DNA from: an uncultured Pseudomonadota bacterium | Lineage (GTDB): Bacteria; Pseudomonadota; Gammaproteobacteria; Burkholderiales; SG8-39 | Assembly: GCA_903895005.1 (NCBI GenBank) | Contig: CAITSH010000166.1 | Location: 1 to 33,493 of the forward strand | Length of the DNA stretch: 33,493 nucleotides | Direction of reading: 5' to 3' | Shown: one piece after another, positions 6,956 to 17,247 of the stretch | Layout: each line of letters opens with the position of its first letter | How positions within the stretch are numbered: position 1 is the first letter of the stretch | Position numbers and translations under genes: made by a program | Notes under the pieces: model-generated | Database searches by the model: none | Told to the model about the DNA's origin: nothing | Seen by the model: the letters and a program-made list of their open reading frames with translations, nothing else

Positions 6956-9103
6956 TCAGGCAGGTTGCAGCAGGTTGATGAAGCGCTCGCGCAGCTGCGC
7001 TTTGAAGCGGTCCCAGGCATTGGCGTTTTGCACGATTTCGGCGCGGTAGAACGAAGGGCAAAGTATGGCGGCGTGCGACACCTCACCGCAAAGGCCGCAA
7101 CCGACGCAGTTGTTGTTCACATGCGCCACCGGGTCGACCTTGAGCGGATCGCTAGACTCCTTGATGGTGAGCGACGGGCAGCCCGACAGCCTGATGCAGG
7201 AGTGATCTCCCGAGCAGGTGTCTTCGTCAACGCCAAAGCGCGTGCGCAACACGCGCTCGCCGCGCTTGAGTTTGGCTGCATTGATCGGCTTGATGCGCCG
7301 CTGCCTCTCCAGCTGGCACTCGCCCTCGGCGATGATGACCTTGAGGCCTTGGTAGGTGCTGTTCATGGCGTCGCGCAGCGTCTTTGCCATGTCGGCGACA
7401 TGGTAGTTGTTCACCGTCTTCATCCAGGTTACGCCGAGGCCCTTGAGCGTGCGTTCTATGCCCATGTCCTCAGACTTGTATTCGGTCTGGTGCGGCGAGG
7501 AGGGGATGTTCTGCGTGCCGGTAGCCGAGGTGTAGCCGTTTTTCATGATGACCAGGATGCCGTCATCGCGGTTGAACACCGAATTGGCGATGCCCGAGGT
7601 GAGGCCGTTGTGCCAGAAGCCGCCGTCACCCATGATGGTCACGGTGCGGCGCGAGAACAGCGGATCAATGGCCGAGTTGGACGCAAGCCCGAGGCCGTAA
7701 CCGAGCACGGTATTGCCGATGTTAAACGGCGGCAGCGTTGAGAACAGGTGGCAGCCGATATCGGCAGAAATATGCAGCTTGCCCTGGTCGCGTTCCACCA
7801 GCTTCATCGCCGAGAACACCGGGCGTTCGGGGCAGCCGATGCAAAAGCCCGGGGGGCGGGCCGGCACCGGCACACCCAGCATGTCGGCGGCTTTTTTCTT
7901 TGATGAGACGAGCCGCTCGTAGGTCTCGCGCGCATGCCCCGCGTCCAGGCCGCGCGGCGCGGCGGCCTCGATAAAGCGCGCCACGCCGTTGAGCACCGTC
8001 TCGCCCGTGTATTCGCCGGCAAGCGGGAAGACCACACTGTCCTTCTTGCCCGCCTCCTTGCCGTAAATGCGCGTGCCGTTGACTTCGTGACGGCGCAGCG
8101 TCGCCTGAATTGATTCCTCGATGTAGGCCGGCTGGCCCTCCTCGACAACCAGCACCGAGCGCTTGCCGGTGCAAAACTGCACGATCTCGTCGGGAATCTG
8201 CGGGTAGGTGACGTTGAGGCAGTAGATCGGGATGCGTGTTGCGCCAAAGGCATCGGCGAGGCCCAGTTGCTGCAGCGCGCGGATGGTGGCGTTGTAAAGA
8301 CCGCCCTGGCAGATGATGCCGGTGTCGGAAAGTTCCCCGTCGAAGAATTCGTTGAGCTTGTTCTCGCGGATGAACTTGACCGCCGCCGGCCAACGTACGT
8401 CGATCTTGTGCTTTTCCTGGGCGTAGGTGGCGGGCGGAAGGCAGATGCGGCCGTAATCGAAGTCGGGGTTTTCGAGGGCGTCGCGCGTGGAGACCAGCGG
8501 CCTTTTGTTGGCCTTGGTCTTGAAGCTGCCGTGTACGTGACAGGCGCGTATGCGCAGTTCAAGAAACACCGGCGTGTTTGACGCTTCGGACAGTTCAAAA
8601 CCCTTTTCCACCATGGCGGTGATGGTGGGCAGGTTGGGGCGCGGGTCGAGCAGCCACATCTGTGACTTGGTGGCAAAGGCGTGGCTGCGCTCCTGGATGA
8701 TGGACGAGCCTTCGCCGTAGTCCTCGCCGATGATGATCAGCGCACCGCCCTTGACGCCGGCCGAGGCGAGGTTGGAAAGCGCATCGGAGGCGACGTTGGT
8801 GCCCACCGTGGACTTCCAGGTCACCGCGCCGCGTATCGGGTAATTGATCGAGGCGCCGAGCATCGCTGCTGCGCCGGCCTCGGACGCATTGGTCTCGATG
8901 TGTATGCCCAGGTTACCGATGATGTCCCGCGCATCGTTGAGCACATCCATCATATGCGACACCGGCGCGCCCTGGTAGCCGCCGACATAGGACACGCCCG
9001 ACTGCAGCAGTGCCTTGGTTACGGCAAGAATGCCTTCGCCATGAAAAATCTCGCCGTCGCCCAACTCGAGGAGTTTTATTTCTTCGCTAAATGAACGTTC
9101 CAT
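6956..9103 (-). CDS. iorA: Indolepyruvate:ferredoxin oxidoreductase alpha-type subunit, copy 2
   Basis: Paralogue of the iorA copy at 3057-5228, with the same domain order and 715 residues. It has MERSFSEEIKLLELGDGEIF at the start, YVGGYQGAPVSH, CIGCPERP, ADIGCHLFS, the ThDP motif GDGGFWHNG at about residue 492, and the same C-terminal Cys set (CSGDHSC, CVGCGLC, ILCP). The copies are near identical in the catalytic and Fe-S regions. They differ most in the linker before CIGCPERP and in a loop after the ThDP motif, where copy 1 is about eight residues longer. This copy is first in the set, begins 30 bases after the dctM stop and sits 12 bases before iorB, so it is the likelier native partner of IorB. 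The divergence is more than a recent duplication would show and suggests two substrate specificities (inference). Confidence 0.9.
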   Translation of the reverse strand: MERSFSEEIKLLELGDGEIFHGEGILAVTKALLQSGVSYVGGYQGAPVSHMMDVLNDARDIIGNLGIHIETNASEAGAAAMLGASINYPIRGAVTWKSTVGTNVASDALSNLASAGVKGGALIIIGEDYGEGSSIIQERSHAFATKSQMWLLDPRPNLPTITAMVEKGFELSEASNTPVFLELRIRACHVHGSFKTKANKRPLVSTRDALENPDFDYGRICLPPATYAQEKHKIDVRWPAAVKFIRENKLNEFFDGELSDTGIICQGGLYNATIRALQQLGLADAFGATRIPIYCLNVTYPQIPDEIVQFCTGKRSVLVVEEGQPAYIEESIQATLRRHEVNGTRIYGKEAGKKDSVVFPLAGEYTGETVLNGVARFIEAAAPRGLDAGHARETYERLVSSKKKAADMLGVPVPARPPGFCIGCPERPVFSAMKLVERDQGKLHISADIGCHLFSTLPPFNIGNTVLGYGLGLASNSAIDPLFSRRTVTIMGDGGFWHNGLTSGIANSVFNRDDGILVIMKNGYTSATGTQNIPSSPHQTEYKSEDMGIERTLKGLGVTWMKTVNNYHVADMAKTLRDAMNSTYQGLKVIIAEGECQLERQRRIKPINAAKLKRGERVLRTRFGVDEDTCSGDHSCIRLSGCPSLTIKESSDPLKVDPVAHVNNNCVGCGLCGEVSHAAILCPSFYRAEIVQNANAWDRFKAQLRERFINLLQPA

Positions 9104-9133
9104 TGCCTGCTGCCTTTAGCCTTTCGGCCCCTT

Positions 9134-10447
9134 TTAACCAATCAATCCCGGCAGCCATACGGCTATCGCGGGTACGAAAAACACCAGCATCAACACCAGG
9201 ATGCTCATCAATACGTAAGGCGTCACCGCCTGGAAAATGTGCGCCATGGTGACCTGCGGCGGCGCCACGCCCTTCATGGTCATCAGCAGCATGCCGTGCG
9301 GCGGCAACAGCAACCCGAGCTGCATGCAGATCAGGAACATCACGCCAAACCAGACGAGGTCGATGTTGAAGGCCTGCACCACCGGCATGAAAATGGGCAG
9401 CGTGATCATCATCATGCTGACCTGGTCGACGAAAACCCCCAGGAATATGAGTATCAGCATCATGCCGGCGATGACCGCCATGGGCGGCAGGCCCTGGCCG
9501 GTGATCATCTGCACCATGCCATTGGATGCGCCGGAGAAGGACAGGATTTGTGAGAAGGTGGTTGCGCCGACGATGATGAACAGGATCATGCCCGAGATGC
9601 CGGCCGTGCCGCGCAGGGCTTGGGTCAGATTGTCGAGCGTCAGCGCGCGGTAGGCCAGGGCAAGGGCTACCGTGGCAAGCGCGCCTATGGCCGCCGATTC
9701 AGTCGGCGTGGCCCAGCCTGCGGACATGGATGCGACGACGATGGTAAAGATCGACACCAGCGGCAGCACGTACTGGAAAAACGGGCGCAGCTTTTCCCAG
9801 CCGGTGTATTGCTCGATTTCCGAGCGCGGCGCGAGGGCGGGGTTCATCTTTACGCGCACCACGATGTACACGACAAAGGCCGCCGACAGCAGCAATCCGG
9901 GCACCACGCCGCCGATGAGCAGCTTGGAAATCGAAATCCCCGACAGGCTTCCTAGTAGTACGGTAAGCGCCGAGGGCGGGATCAGCATGTCCACCGCGCC
10001 AATGGCCATGATGGGGCCGGCCGCCATGGTCGGGTGGTAGCCGCGCTTTAACATCACCGGCAGCATCAGGCTGCCCAGCATGGCGGTGGTGGCAATGGTC
10101 GAACCGGAAATCGCCGAGAACACCGTGCCGGCGACAACGGCGACCACCGCAAGGCGGCCCGGGACCTGGTGTATCAGCCGTTCGATGCCGTCTATGACTT
10201 TGACCGCGAGGCCGGTGTGGAACAGGATCTCGCCCATCAGCACGAACAGTGGACTGGGTGTCAGCGAAAAACTGGTGACCGAAGCGACGCTGGAGCGCGC
10301 CAATTGCACCATGCCTGGCTCACCGCCGAGGAACAGCCAGGCACCGACGAGGTTGATGACCAGGAAGCAAAACGCCACCGGCAGGCCGATGAAAATCAGC
10401 ACGGTCGAGCCGCCGAGCATCAGCCATGCCGCCGCCTGCCAGCTCAT
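9134..10447 (-). CDS. dctM: TRAP transporter large permease (DctM family)
   Basis: Inner-membrane transport subunit of a tripartite ATP-independent periplasmic transporter, driven by an ion gradient. The product has 437 residues, nearly all hydrophobic, with about a dozen predicted membrane spans. Family-typical stretches include SVTSFSLTPSPLFVLMGE, GSTIATTAMLGSLMLP, AVDMLIPPSALTVLLG and ATPTESAAIGALA. It starts 16 bases after the dctQ stop with little SD, suggesting coupled translation, and ends 30 bases before iorA2. The position just ahead of the ior genes suggests its substrate feeds them. Confidence 0.93.
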   Translation of the reverse strand: MSWQAAAWLMLGGSTVLIFIGLPVAFCFLVINLVGAWLFLGGEPGMVQLARSSVASVTSFSLTPSPLFVLMGEILFHTGLAVKVIDGIERLIHQVPGRLAVVAVVAGTVFSAISGSTIATTAMLGSLMLPVMLKRGYHPTMAAGPIMAIGAVDMLIPPSALTVLLGSLSGISISKLLIGGVVPGLLLSAAFVVYIVVRVKMNPALAPRSEIEQYTGWEKLRPFFQYVLPLVSIFTIVVASMSAGWATPTESAAIGALATVALALAYRALTLDNLTQALRGTAGISGMILFIIVGATTFSQILSFSGASNGMVQMITGQGLPPMAVIAGMMLILIFLGVFVDQVSMMMITLPIFMPVVQAFNIDLVWFGVMFLICMQLGLLLPPHGMLLMTMKGVAPPQVTMAHIFQAVTPYVLMSILVLMLVFFVPAIAVWLPGLIG

Positions 10448-10463
10448 GAAGCCGCGCCCGCGT

Positions 10464-10991
10464 TCATGCCGCCGACACCGCGTCGTCGCGCGGGCGGCGC
10501 GGCCCGTTGTACAGGCGCTGCATGCGAAACACCACCTCGATCGCGAGGAGGGCGAATGTGACCGGCAGGGGTGTCAGCGCCCACCACTCGGGTGTGACCA
10601 GGGTCTTGATTACCAGCGAGCCGGACTTGTAGCTCGACAGCGCCGCGCTGAAGCCGTAGGTCATGATGATCAGGCAGCAGGCGAGGGCGAGGGAGTCGGC
10701 GACCCATTCGCAATACCAGGCAATGCGCCTGGGAATGACAGCAAGCAGGATGTCCACGCGGATATGCTGGCCGCGGCGCAATATCCACGGCGCCACCAGC
10801 ATGGTGATGAGGTAGAGCATGCTTTCCGAGAGTTCGTTCGACCAGGCGAGGCCGCGCATGCCCGGAATGAGCGCCAGGTTGCGCAGCAGCACGTCGGCGC
10901 AAATCATCAGCATCATCAGGAACAGCACGACGCAGGCGGTGAGCGCCAGCGCGTCGAGCAACCTGCCAAATGCGGCGGAGAGTTTTTCCAT
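10464..10991 (-). CDS. dctQ: TRAP transporter small permease (DctQ family)
   Basis: Small membrane subunit that joins DctM. The product has 175 residues with four hydrophobic spans: LTACVVLFLMMLMICADVLL, MLYLITMLVAPWIL, LALACCLIIMTYGF and LPVTFALLAIEVVF. RRGQHIRVDI after the second span is typical of the family. The start at 10991 (MEKLSAAF) is preferred over the in-frame start at 11042, because the extra residues would be encoded by the intergenic hairpin at 11011-11028. The SD signal is weak. The 81-base gap to dctP holds two perfect hairpins, which would lower its expression relative to dctP. Confidence 0.9.
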   Translation of the reverse strand: MEKLSAAFGRLLDALALTACVVLFLMMLMICADVLLRNLALIPGMRGLAWSNELSESMLYLITMLVAPWILRRGQHIRVDILLAVIPRRIAWYCEWVADSLALACCLIIMTYGFSAALSSYKSGSLVIKTLVTPEWWALTPLPVTFALLAIEVVFRMQRLYNGPRRPRDDAVSAA

Positions 10992-11010
10992 GGGGCCTGA
11001 AATGACATCA

Positions 11011-11028
11011 CCCCCGCCGGAGCGGGGG
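11011..11028 (-). other. Hairpin between dctP and dctQ (UNCG-type loop)
   Basis: A perfect 7-bp stem CCCCCGC/GCGGGGG on the minus strand encloses TCCG. As RNA this is a C-closed UCCG tetraloop of the very stable UNCG class. No T-run follows. It lies 20 bases ahead of the dctQ start. Confidence 0.7.
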
Positions 11029-11042
11029 CGACCGATAAACAA

Positions 11043-11065
11043 TCCCCTCCCCGCGGGGGAGGGGA
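11043..11065 (-). other. Hairpin directly behind dctP
   Basis: A perfect stem of nine G/C-rich pairs plus one outer T-A pair encloses a three-base loop. It begins 8 bases past the dctP stop and is followed on the minus strand by TTGTTT, a weak T-run. It may be a leaky terminator or a 3'-end protector that makes dctP mRNA more abundant than dctQM mRNA. Confidence 0.7.
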
Positions 11066-11072
11066 AACTACG

Positions 11073-13274
<2,202 letters not shown>

Positions 13275-13279
13275 CACGC

Positions 13280-13939
13280 ATGGATATCTGTTTCATGCAT
13301 CTTGGCGCGGATGCCTTCTTGCCCGAGCTCATGGTGCGCTCTGTGCGCCTTGCCATGCCGCAGGCGCGCATTGTGCAGTTCACCGACGAGCGCACACCGG
13401 CCGTTGCCGGCATTGATACCTTGATACGGCGGCCGGTTTCGGACGACGTGATGATGATTGCGCGACTCGAACACCTTGCCGCCTTTGAGCATCGTGAAGC
13501 GGTGTTCCTTGACACCGACATCATCGTGCGCGGCGATCTCCAAGAGGTGTTCGACCTGCCTTTTGACGTTGCGCTGACGCGCCGCTACGGCGAACTCGTG
13601 GTCGCGGCGGATGACCCGTTTCGTGCGCATTTCCCGTCGGGGAACCTCATCGACTACATGCCTTACAACGCCGGGGTGATGTTCTCGCGCACCCAGGATT
13701 TCTGGGGCGACTGCCTCAAGGCGTGCACGGACATGCATCCGAATTTTCACCGCTGGTACGGCGACCAGATGGCGCTCAAGGCCGTGGCCGACCGGAACTA
13801 TTACGCCTTGTTTGAACTGGCCGAAGGGAGGCTCAATTACGCGCCGGAACATGCGCGCGACTGGCCCGAAGAGGCGCTGATCTTGCATTACAAAGGCGCG
13901 CGCAAAGCCTGGATGAGGACCTACCCGCTGATCGCGTGA
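13280..13939 (+). CDS. GT8-like glycosyltransferase
   Basis: Short GT-A fold glycosyltransferase, 219 residues. It has MDICFMHLGADAF at the start, the metal-binding DxD in AVFLDTDIIV (about residues 73-82), then YNAGVMFSRTQDFW, WYGDQMALKAV and ILHYKGARKAW. This order (DxD, NAGV, DQ, HYxG) is that of GT8 and related nucleotide-diphospho-sugar transferases. It follows the GT61 gene after a five-base gap. Donor and acceptor are unknown. Confidence 0.75.
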   Translation: MDICFMHLGADAFLPELMVRSVRLAMPQARIVQFTDERTPAVAGIDTLIRRPVSDDVMMIARLEHLAAFEHREAVFLDTDIIVRGDLQEVFDLPFDVALTRRYGELVVAADDPFRAHFPSGNLIDYMPYNAGVMFSRTQDFWGDCLKACTDMHPNFHRWYGDQMALKAVADRNYYALFELAEGRLNYAPEHARDWPEEALILHYKGARKAWMRTYPLIA

Positions 13940-14097
13940 AGCGTGGTCTGCAGACGCCCTGAATGTGAACCTGAATACCGGTGAACCCTCACTGGCTTCG
14001 ACGGAGATGCGCAAGGCGCGCGCCCTTTTATCGTCGTGCGTCGATTGCGGTCGTGCCCGCATCTGCGGCCTTGCAGAGTACGGGATCGGCCGGCAAT

Positions 14098-14106
14098 TGT
14101 TATGAT
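14098..14106 (+). promoter_or_regulatory. Candidate extended -10 promoter of the dehydratase gene
   Basis: TGTTATGAT fits the extended -10 consensus TGnTATAAT with one mismatch. No good -35 box is visible. The predicted start of transcription is about 35 bases ahead of the ATG at 14149. It lies in the 209-base spacer after the GT8-like gene and would make the dehydratase set a separate unit. Confidence 0.4.
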
Positions 14107-14148
14107 TCAGTCCCTGCCTGTTTCAAGCGCCTTGCGCGCCCCCGAGCC

Positions 14149-15846
14149 ATGTCCAAGCCCAAGCACGGTTTAGCCCGTGGTTTAACCAATTACGGTGACG
14201 CCGATTTTTCGCTTTACCTGCGCCGCTCGTTTGCCAAGTCCATGGGCTATTCGGCAGAGATGCTTTCGCGCCCGGTGGTTGGCATCGCGCAGACGGCGAG
14301 CGGCTTCAACAACTGCCACCGTCATTTCCCCGAACTCGTCGAGGCGGTCAAGCGCGGCGTGCTCGCCGCCGGCGGCCTGCCCATAGACTTTCCCACGATT
14401 TCGCTGGGCGAGGTGTTCCTGTCGCCCACCAGCATGATGTTCCGTAACCTGATGTCCATGGACGTGGAGGAAATGGTGCGCGCCCAGCCGATGGATTCGG
14501 TGGTGCTGATCGGCGGATGCGACAAGACCGTGCCGGCGCAGCTGATGGGCGCGGCCTCGGCCGATATCCCCGCGGTGCAACTCGTAGGCGGACCGATGAT
14601 GCCCATGGCCTATCACGGCGAGCGCCTCGGCGCCTGCACCGACTGCCGCCGTTTCTGGGCCAAGTTTCGCGGCGGCGAGGTGAGCGCCTCCGAGATCAAT
14701 GAAATCGAGGGCAACCTCGCCACCACCGCAGGCTCTTGTGCGGTGATGGGCACCGCCAGCACCATGGCCTCCATCGCCGAGGCACTGGGTATGACGTTGC
14801 CGGGTACCGCGGCGATTCCGGCGGTGCATTCGGATCGCATCCGCGCCGCGGAGGCGAGCGGCCGCCAGGCTGTGGCGATGATCGGCACCGAACTGCGTCC
14901 GAGCAAGATCATCACCGAGCAATCAGTGGAGAACGCGCTGCGTGTGCTGCTCGCCATTGGCGGTTCGACCAATGCGCTCATCCACCTCACGGCCATTGCC
15001 GGTCGCCTCGGTATCAAGATCGATCTCAAGCGCCTGAATGAATTGTCCGACTCCACGCCGGTACTGGTCGACTTGAAGCCCACCGGACCGTATTACATGT
15101 CAGACCTGCACGCCGCCGGCGGCATAGGCGCGGTGCTGCGCGAACTCAAACCCCTGCTGCACCTCGATTGCATGACCGTGACCGGCGACACCATGGGCGA
15201 GCGCCTCGCGCCTGAAATATGGGTTGATCGTGCCGTGGTGCGCAGCCTCGACAATCCCTACCAGCCGCAGGGGGGCCTCGCCGCGCTGTTCGGTTCCCTT
15301 GCGCCCAACGGCGCCATCATCAAGCGTTCGGCCGCCGATCCCAAGCTGTTTGAAAAAGAAGGTCGTGCCGTGGTGTTCGAGTCGCTTGACGACCTTGCCG
15401 CACGCGTCGATACGCCAGAGCTTGATGTGACGGCCGACGATTTCATGGTGTTGCAGAACGCCGGACCCAAAAGCGGTTATGCCATGCCGGAAGCCGGCTA
15501 CCTGCCGATTCCGCAAAAGCTTGCGCGCGCCGGCGTCAAGGACATGGTGCGCATGTCGGATGCGCGCATGAGCGGTACCGCCTACGGCACCATCGTGCTG
15601 CACATCTCACCCGAGTCGGCCGTGGGCGGGCCGCTGGCACTGGTGAAAAACGGCGACCGCATCAAGCTGTCGGTGGAGGATCGCCGTCTTGACCTGCTGG
15701 TCGATGAGGTGGAGCTGGCCAAACGCCGCGCCGCGCTCACCAACGTGCAACCGCAGCCGAGGCGCGGTTATGCGCAGCTTTACCAGCGTAGCGTGCTGCA
15801 GGCCGAGGACGGCTGCGATTTTGATTTTCTGCAACGCAAGGACTGA
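14149..15846 (+). CDS. IlvD/Edd-family dehydratase (sugar-acid type)
   Basis: Fe-S dehydratase of the IlvD/Edd family, 565 residues. Three cluster-type Cys are present: C56 in NNCHRHF, C124 in GGCDKTVPA and C197 in GSCAVMGTA. Their spacing (68 and 73) and the CHxHFPEL context look like [2Fe-2S] sugar-acid dehydratases such as L-arabonate dehydratase, as I remember them, rather than dihydroxyacid dehydratase of branched-chain synthesis. The start at 14149 is chosen because the frame upstream to 13981 has no family character. SD is weak. A DHDPS-family gene follows after 54 bases, a pairing common in non-phosphorylating sugar-acid pathways. The actual substrate cannot be read from the sequence. 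Confidence 0.85.
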   Translation: MSKPKHGLARGLTNYGDADFSLYLRRSFAKSMGYSAEMLSRPVVGIAQTASGFNNCHRHFPELVEAVKRGVLAAGGLPIDFPTISLGEVFLSPTSMMFRNLMSMDVEEMVRAQPMDSVVLIGGCDKTVPAQLMGAASADIPAVQLVGGPMMPMAYHGERLGACTDCRRFWAKFRGGEVSASEINEIEGNLATTAGSCAVMGTASTMASIAEALGMTLPGTAAIPAVHSDRIRAAEASGRQAVAMIGTELRPSKIITEQSVENALRVLLAIGGSTNALIHLTAIAGRLGIKIDLKRLNELSDSTPVLVDLKPTGPYYMSDLHAAGGIGAVLRELKPLLHLDCMTVTGDTMGERLAPEIWVDRAVVRSLDNPYQPQGGLAALFGSLAPNGAIIKRSAADPKLFEKEGRAVVFESLDDLAARVDTPELDVTADDFMVLQNAGPKSGYAMPEAGYLPIPQKLARAGVKDMVRMSDARMSGTAYGTIVLHISPESAVGGPLALVKNGDRIKLSVEDRRLDLLVDEVELAKRRAALTNVQPQPRRGYAQLYQRSVLQAEDGCDFDFLQRKD

Positions 15847-15900
15847 GCGCGCCGACCACGCCGCCGCGCTTTTCGATTTTCTGCAACAGGAGCAACCAGC

Positions 15901-16821
15901 ATGAACCAGCGTATCAAAGGCGTCCTCTCGCCCGTCGTCACCCCGTTCACCCGTGATCTCGCGCCCGATGCCGATCGCTTTGTGCGCCATTGCAAATGGC
16001 TGCTCTCGCACGGCTGCTCCGGCCTTGCCGTGTTCGGCACCAACAGCGAGGCCAATTCACTTTCGGTGGACGAGCGCGTGATGCTGCTAGAGGCGCTTGT
16101 CGAAGCCGGTGTGCCCGCGTCCAAGCTGATGCCCGGCACCGGCTGCTCGGCGCTTTCCGATTCGGTGGTGCTAACCGCGCACGCCGTGAAGCTCGGCTGC
16201 GCCGGTGTGCTGATGCTGCCGCCGTTTTACTACAAGGGTGTTTCGGACGAGGGCCTGTTCCGCAATTTTTCCGAGATCGTGCAGCGCGTCGCCGACGACC
16301 GCCTGCAGTTGTACCTGTATCACATCCCGCCGGTGTCGAACGTACCCATCACGCTCGGCCTGATCGAGCGCCTGCTCAAGGAGCATCCGAAAAGCATCGC
16401 CGGCATCAAGGATTCCTCGGGCGACTGGAACAACACCAAGGCGGTGCTCGACGCCTTCGCCAAGTCCGGCTTTGATGTGTTCGCGGGCAGCGAGACCTTC
16501 CTGCTGGACAACATGCGCCACGGCGGCGTCGGTTGCATCACCGCCACCGGCAACGTCAATCCCGGCCCCATCGACAACGTTTATCGCAACTGGCAGACGC
16601 CGCAGGCCGACGCCCTGCAGGCGGGCATCACCGCCACGCGCATGGTGGTGCAAAAAGTGCCGATGATCCCGGCGCTGAAGGCCATTGTCGCCAAATACGC
16701 CGGCGACGCCGACTGGGCCACCGTGCGCCCGCCGCTGGTCGAACTGACGCAGCCGCAGCTGGACGGCCTGTTCGCCGACCTCAAGGCGCTCAATTTTGAC
16801 ATGCCCGGCATAAAAGACTGA
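15901..16821 (+). CDS. Dihydrodipicolinate synthase (DapA) family lyase/aldolase
   Basis: Class I TIM-barrel enzyme of 306 residues that would form a Schiff base with a 2-oxo acid. Seen: K170 in AGIKDSSGDW (Schiff-base Lys), Y140 in LYHIPP, and FGTNSEANSL around residue 45-54 in place of the GTTGE motif of true DapA. The changed motif and the neighbours point to a catabolic sugar-acid or hydroxy-acid lyase or dehydratase, not to lysine synthesis. CAGGAG ahead of the ATG is a fair ribosome site. It sits between the IlvD/Edd dehydratase and the NIPSNAP gene in one direction. Confidence 0.88.
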   Translation: MNQRIKGVLSPVVTPFTRDLAPDADRFVRHCKWLLSHGCSGLAVFGTNSEANSLSVDERVMLLEALVEAGVPASKLMPGTGCSALSDSVVLTAHAVKLGCAGVLMLPPFYYKGVSDEGLFRNFSEIVQRVADDRLQLYLYHIPPVSNVPITLGLIERLLKEHPKSIAGIKDSSGDWNNTKAVLDAFAKSGFDVFAGSETFLLDNMRHGGVGCITATGNVNPGPIDNVYRNWQTPQADALQAGITATRMVVQKVPMIPALKAIVAKYAGDADWATVRPPLVELTQPQLDGLFADLKALNFDMPGIKD

Positions 16822-16886
16822 AATCAAGGGCTGAAATCCAGGACCGAAACCGGGCACTGACCCCAACCATTGAAAGGGAGAACACC

Positions 16887-17207
16887 ATGCTGTTTGAATT
16901 GAGAACCTACACCTGCAAACCGGGGATGCGCGACCAGTGGGTCAAGTGGTCCGAAGAGAAAGTCATTCCCTTCCAGGTGTCCAAGGGCGTGGTCGTGGTC
17001 GGCACCTTTGTGTCGAACGACGATCCGGACGTGTATATCTGGATCCGCCGTTTTGCCGACGAGGCCGACAAGGAACGCGCTTACAAGGCCGTGTACGAAG
17101 ACCCGGTCTGGAAAACTGAGATCGGCCCGCGCAATGCCGAAATGCTGTTCCGCGAAAAAATCGCCGTCACGAATTTGAGCGCGACGCCGCATTCCGTCAT
17201 CCGCTGA
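16887..17207 (+). CDS. NIPSNAP family protein
   Basis: Small dimeric alpha/beta-barrel type protein, 106 residues. It starts MLFELRTYTCKPGM and has VGTFVSNDDPDVYIWIRRF, both typical of NIPSNAP. Bacterial members are often found in catabolic operons, but no reaction is established for this one. AAAGGGAG precedes the ATG. It follows the DapA-family gene after 65 bases and ends 40 bases from the convergent gene at 17248. Confidence 0.88.
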   Translation: MLFELRTYTCKPGMRDQWVKWSEEKVIPFQVSKGVVVVGTFVSNDDPDVYIWIRRFADEADKERAYKAVYEDPVWKTEIGPRNAEMLFREKIAVTNLSATPHSVIR

Positions 17208-17247
17208 CAGGTGCGCACGGCCAGGGTTTGCCGGGATACCAGGGCTG

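Noticed and set aside
13981..14148. N-terminal extension of the IlvD/Edd dehydratase from a GTG at 13981
   Set aside because: The 56 extra residues are Arg/Ala/Ser-rich without family similarity and would span the candidate promoter. The ATG at 14149 gives the normal length.
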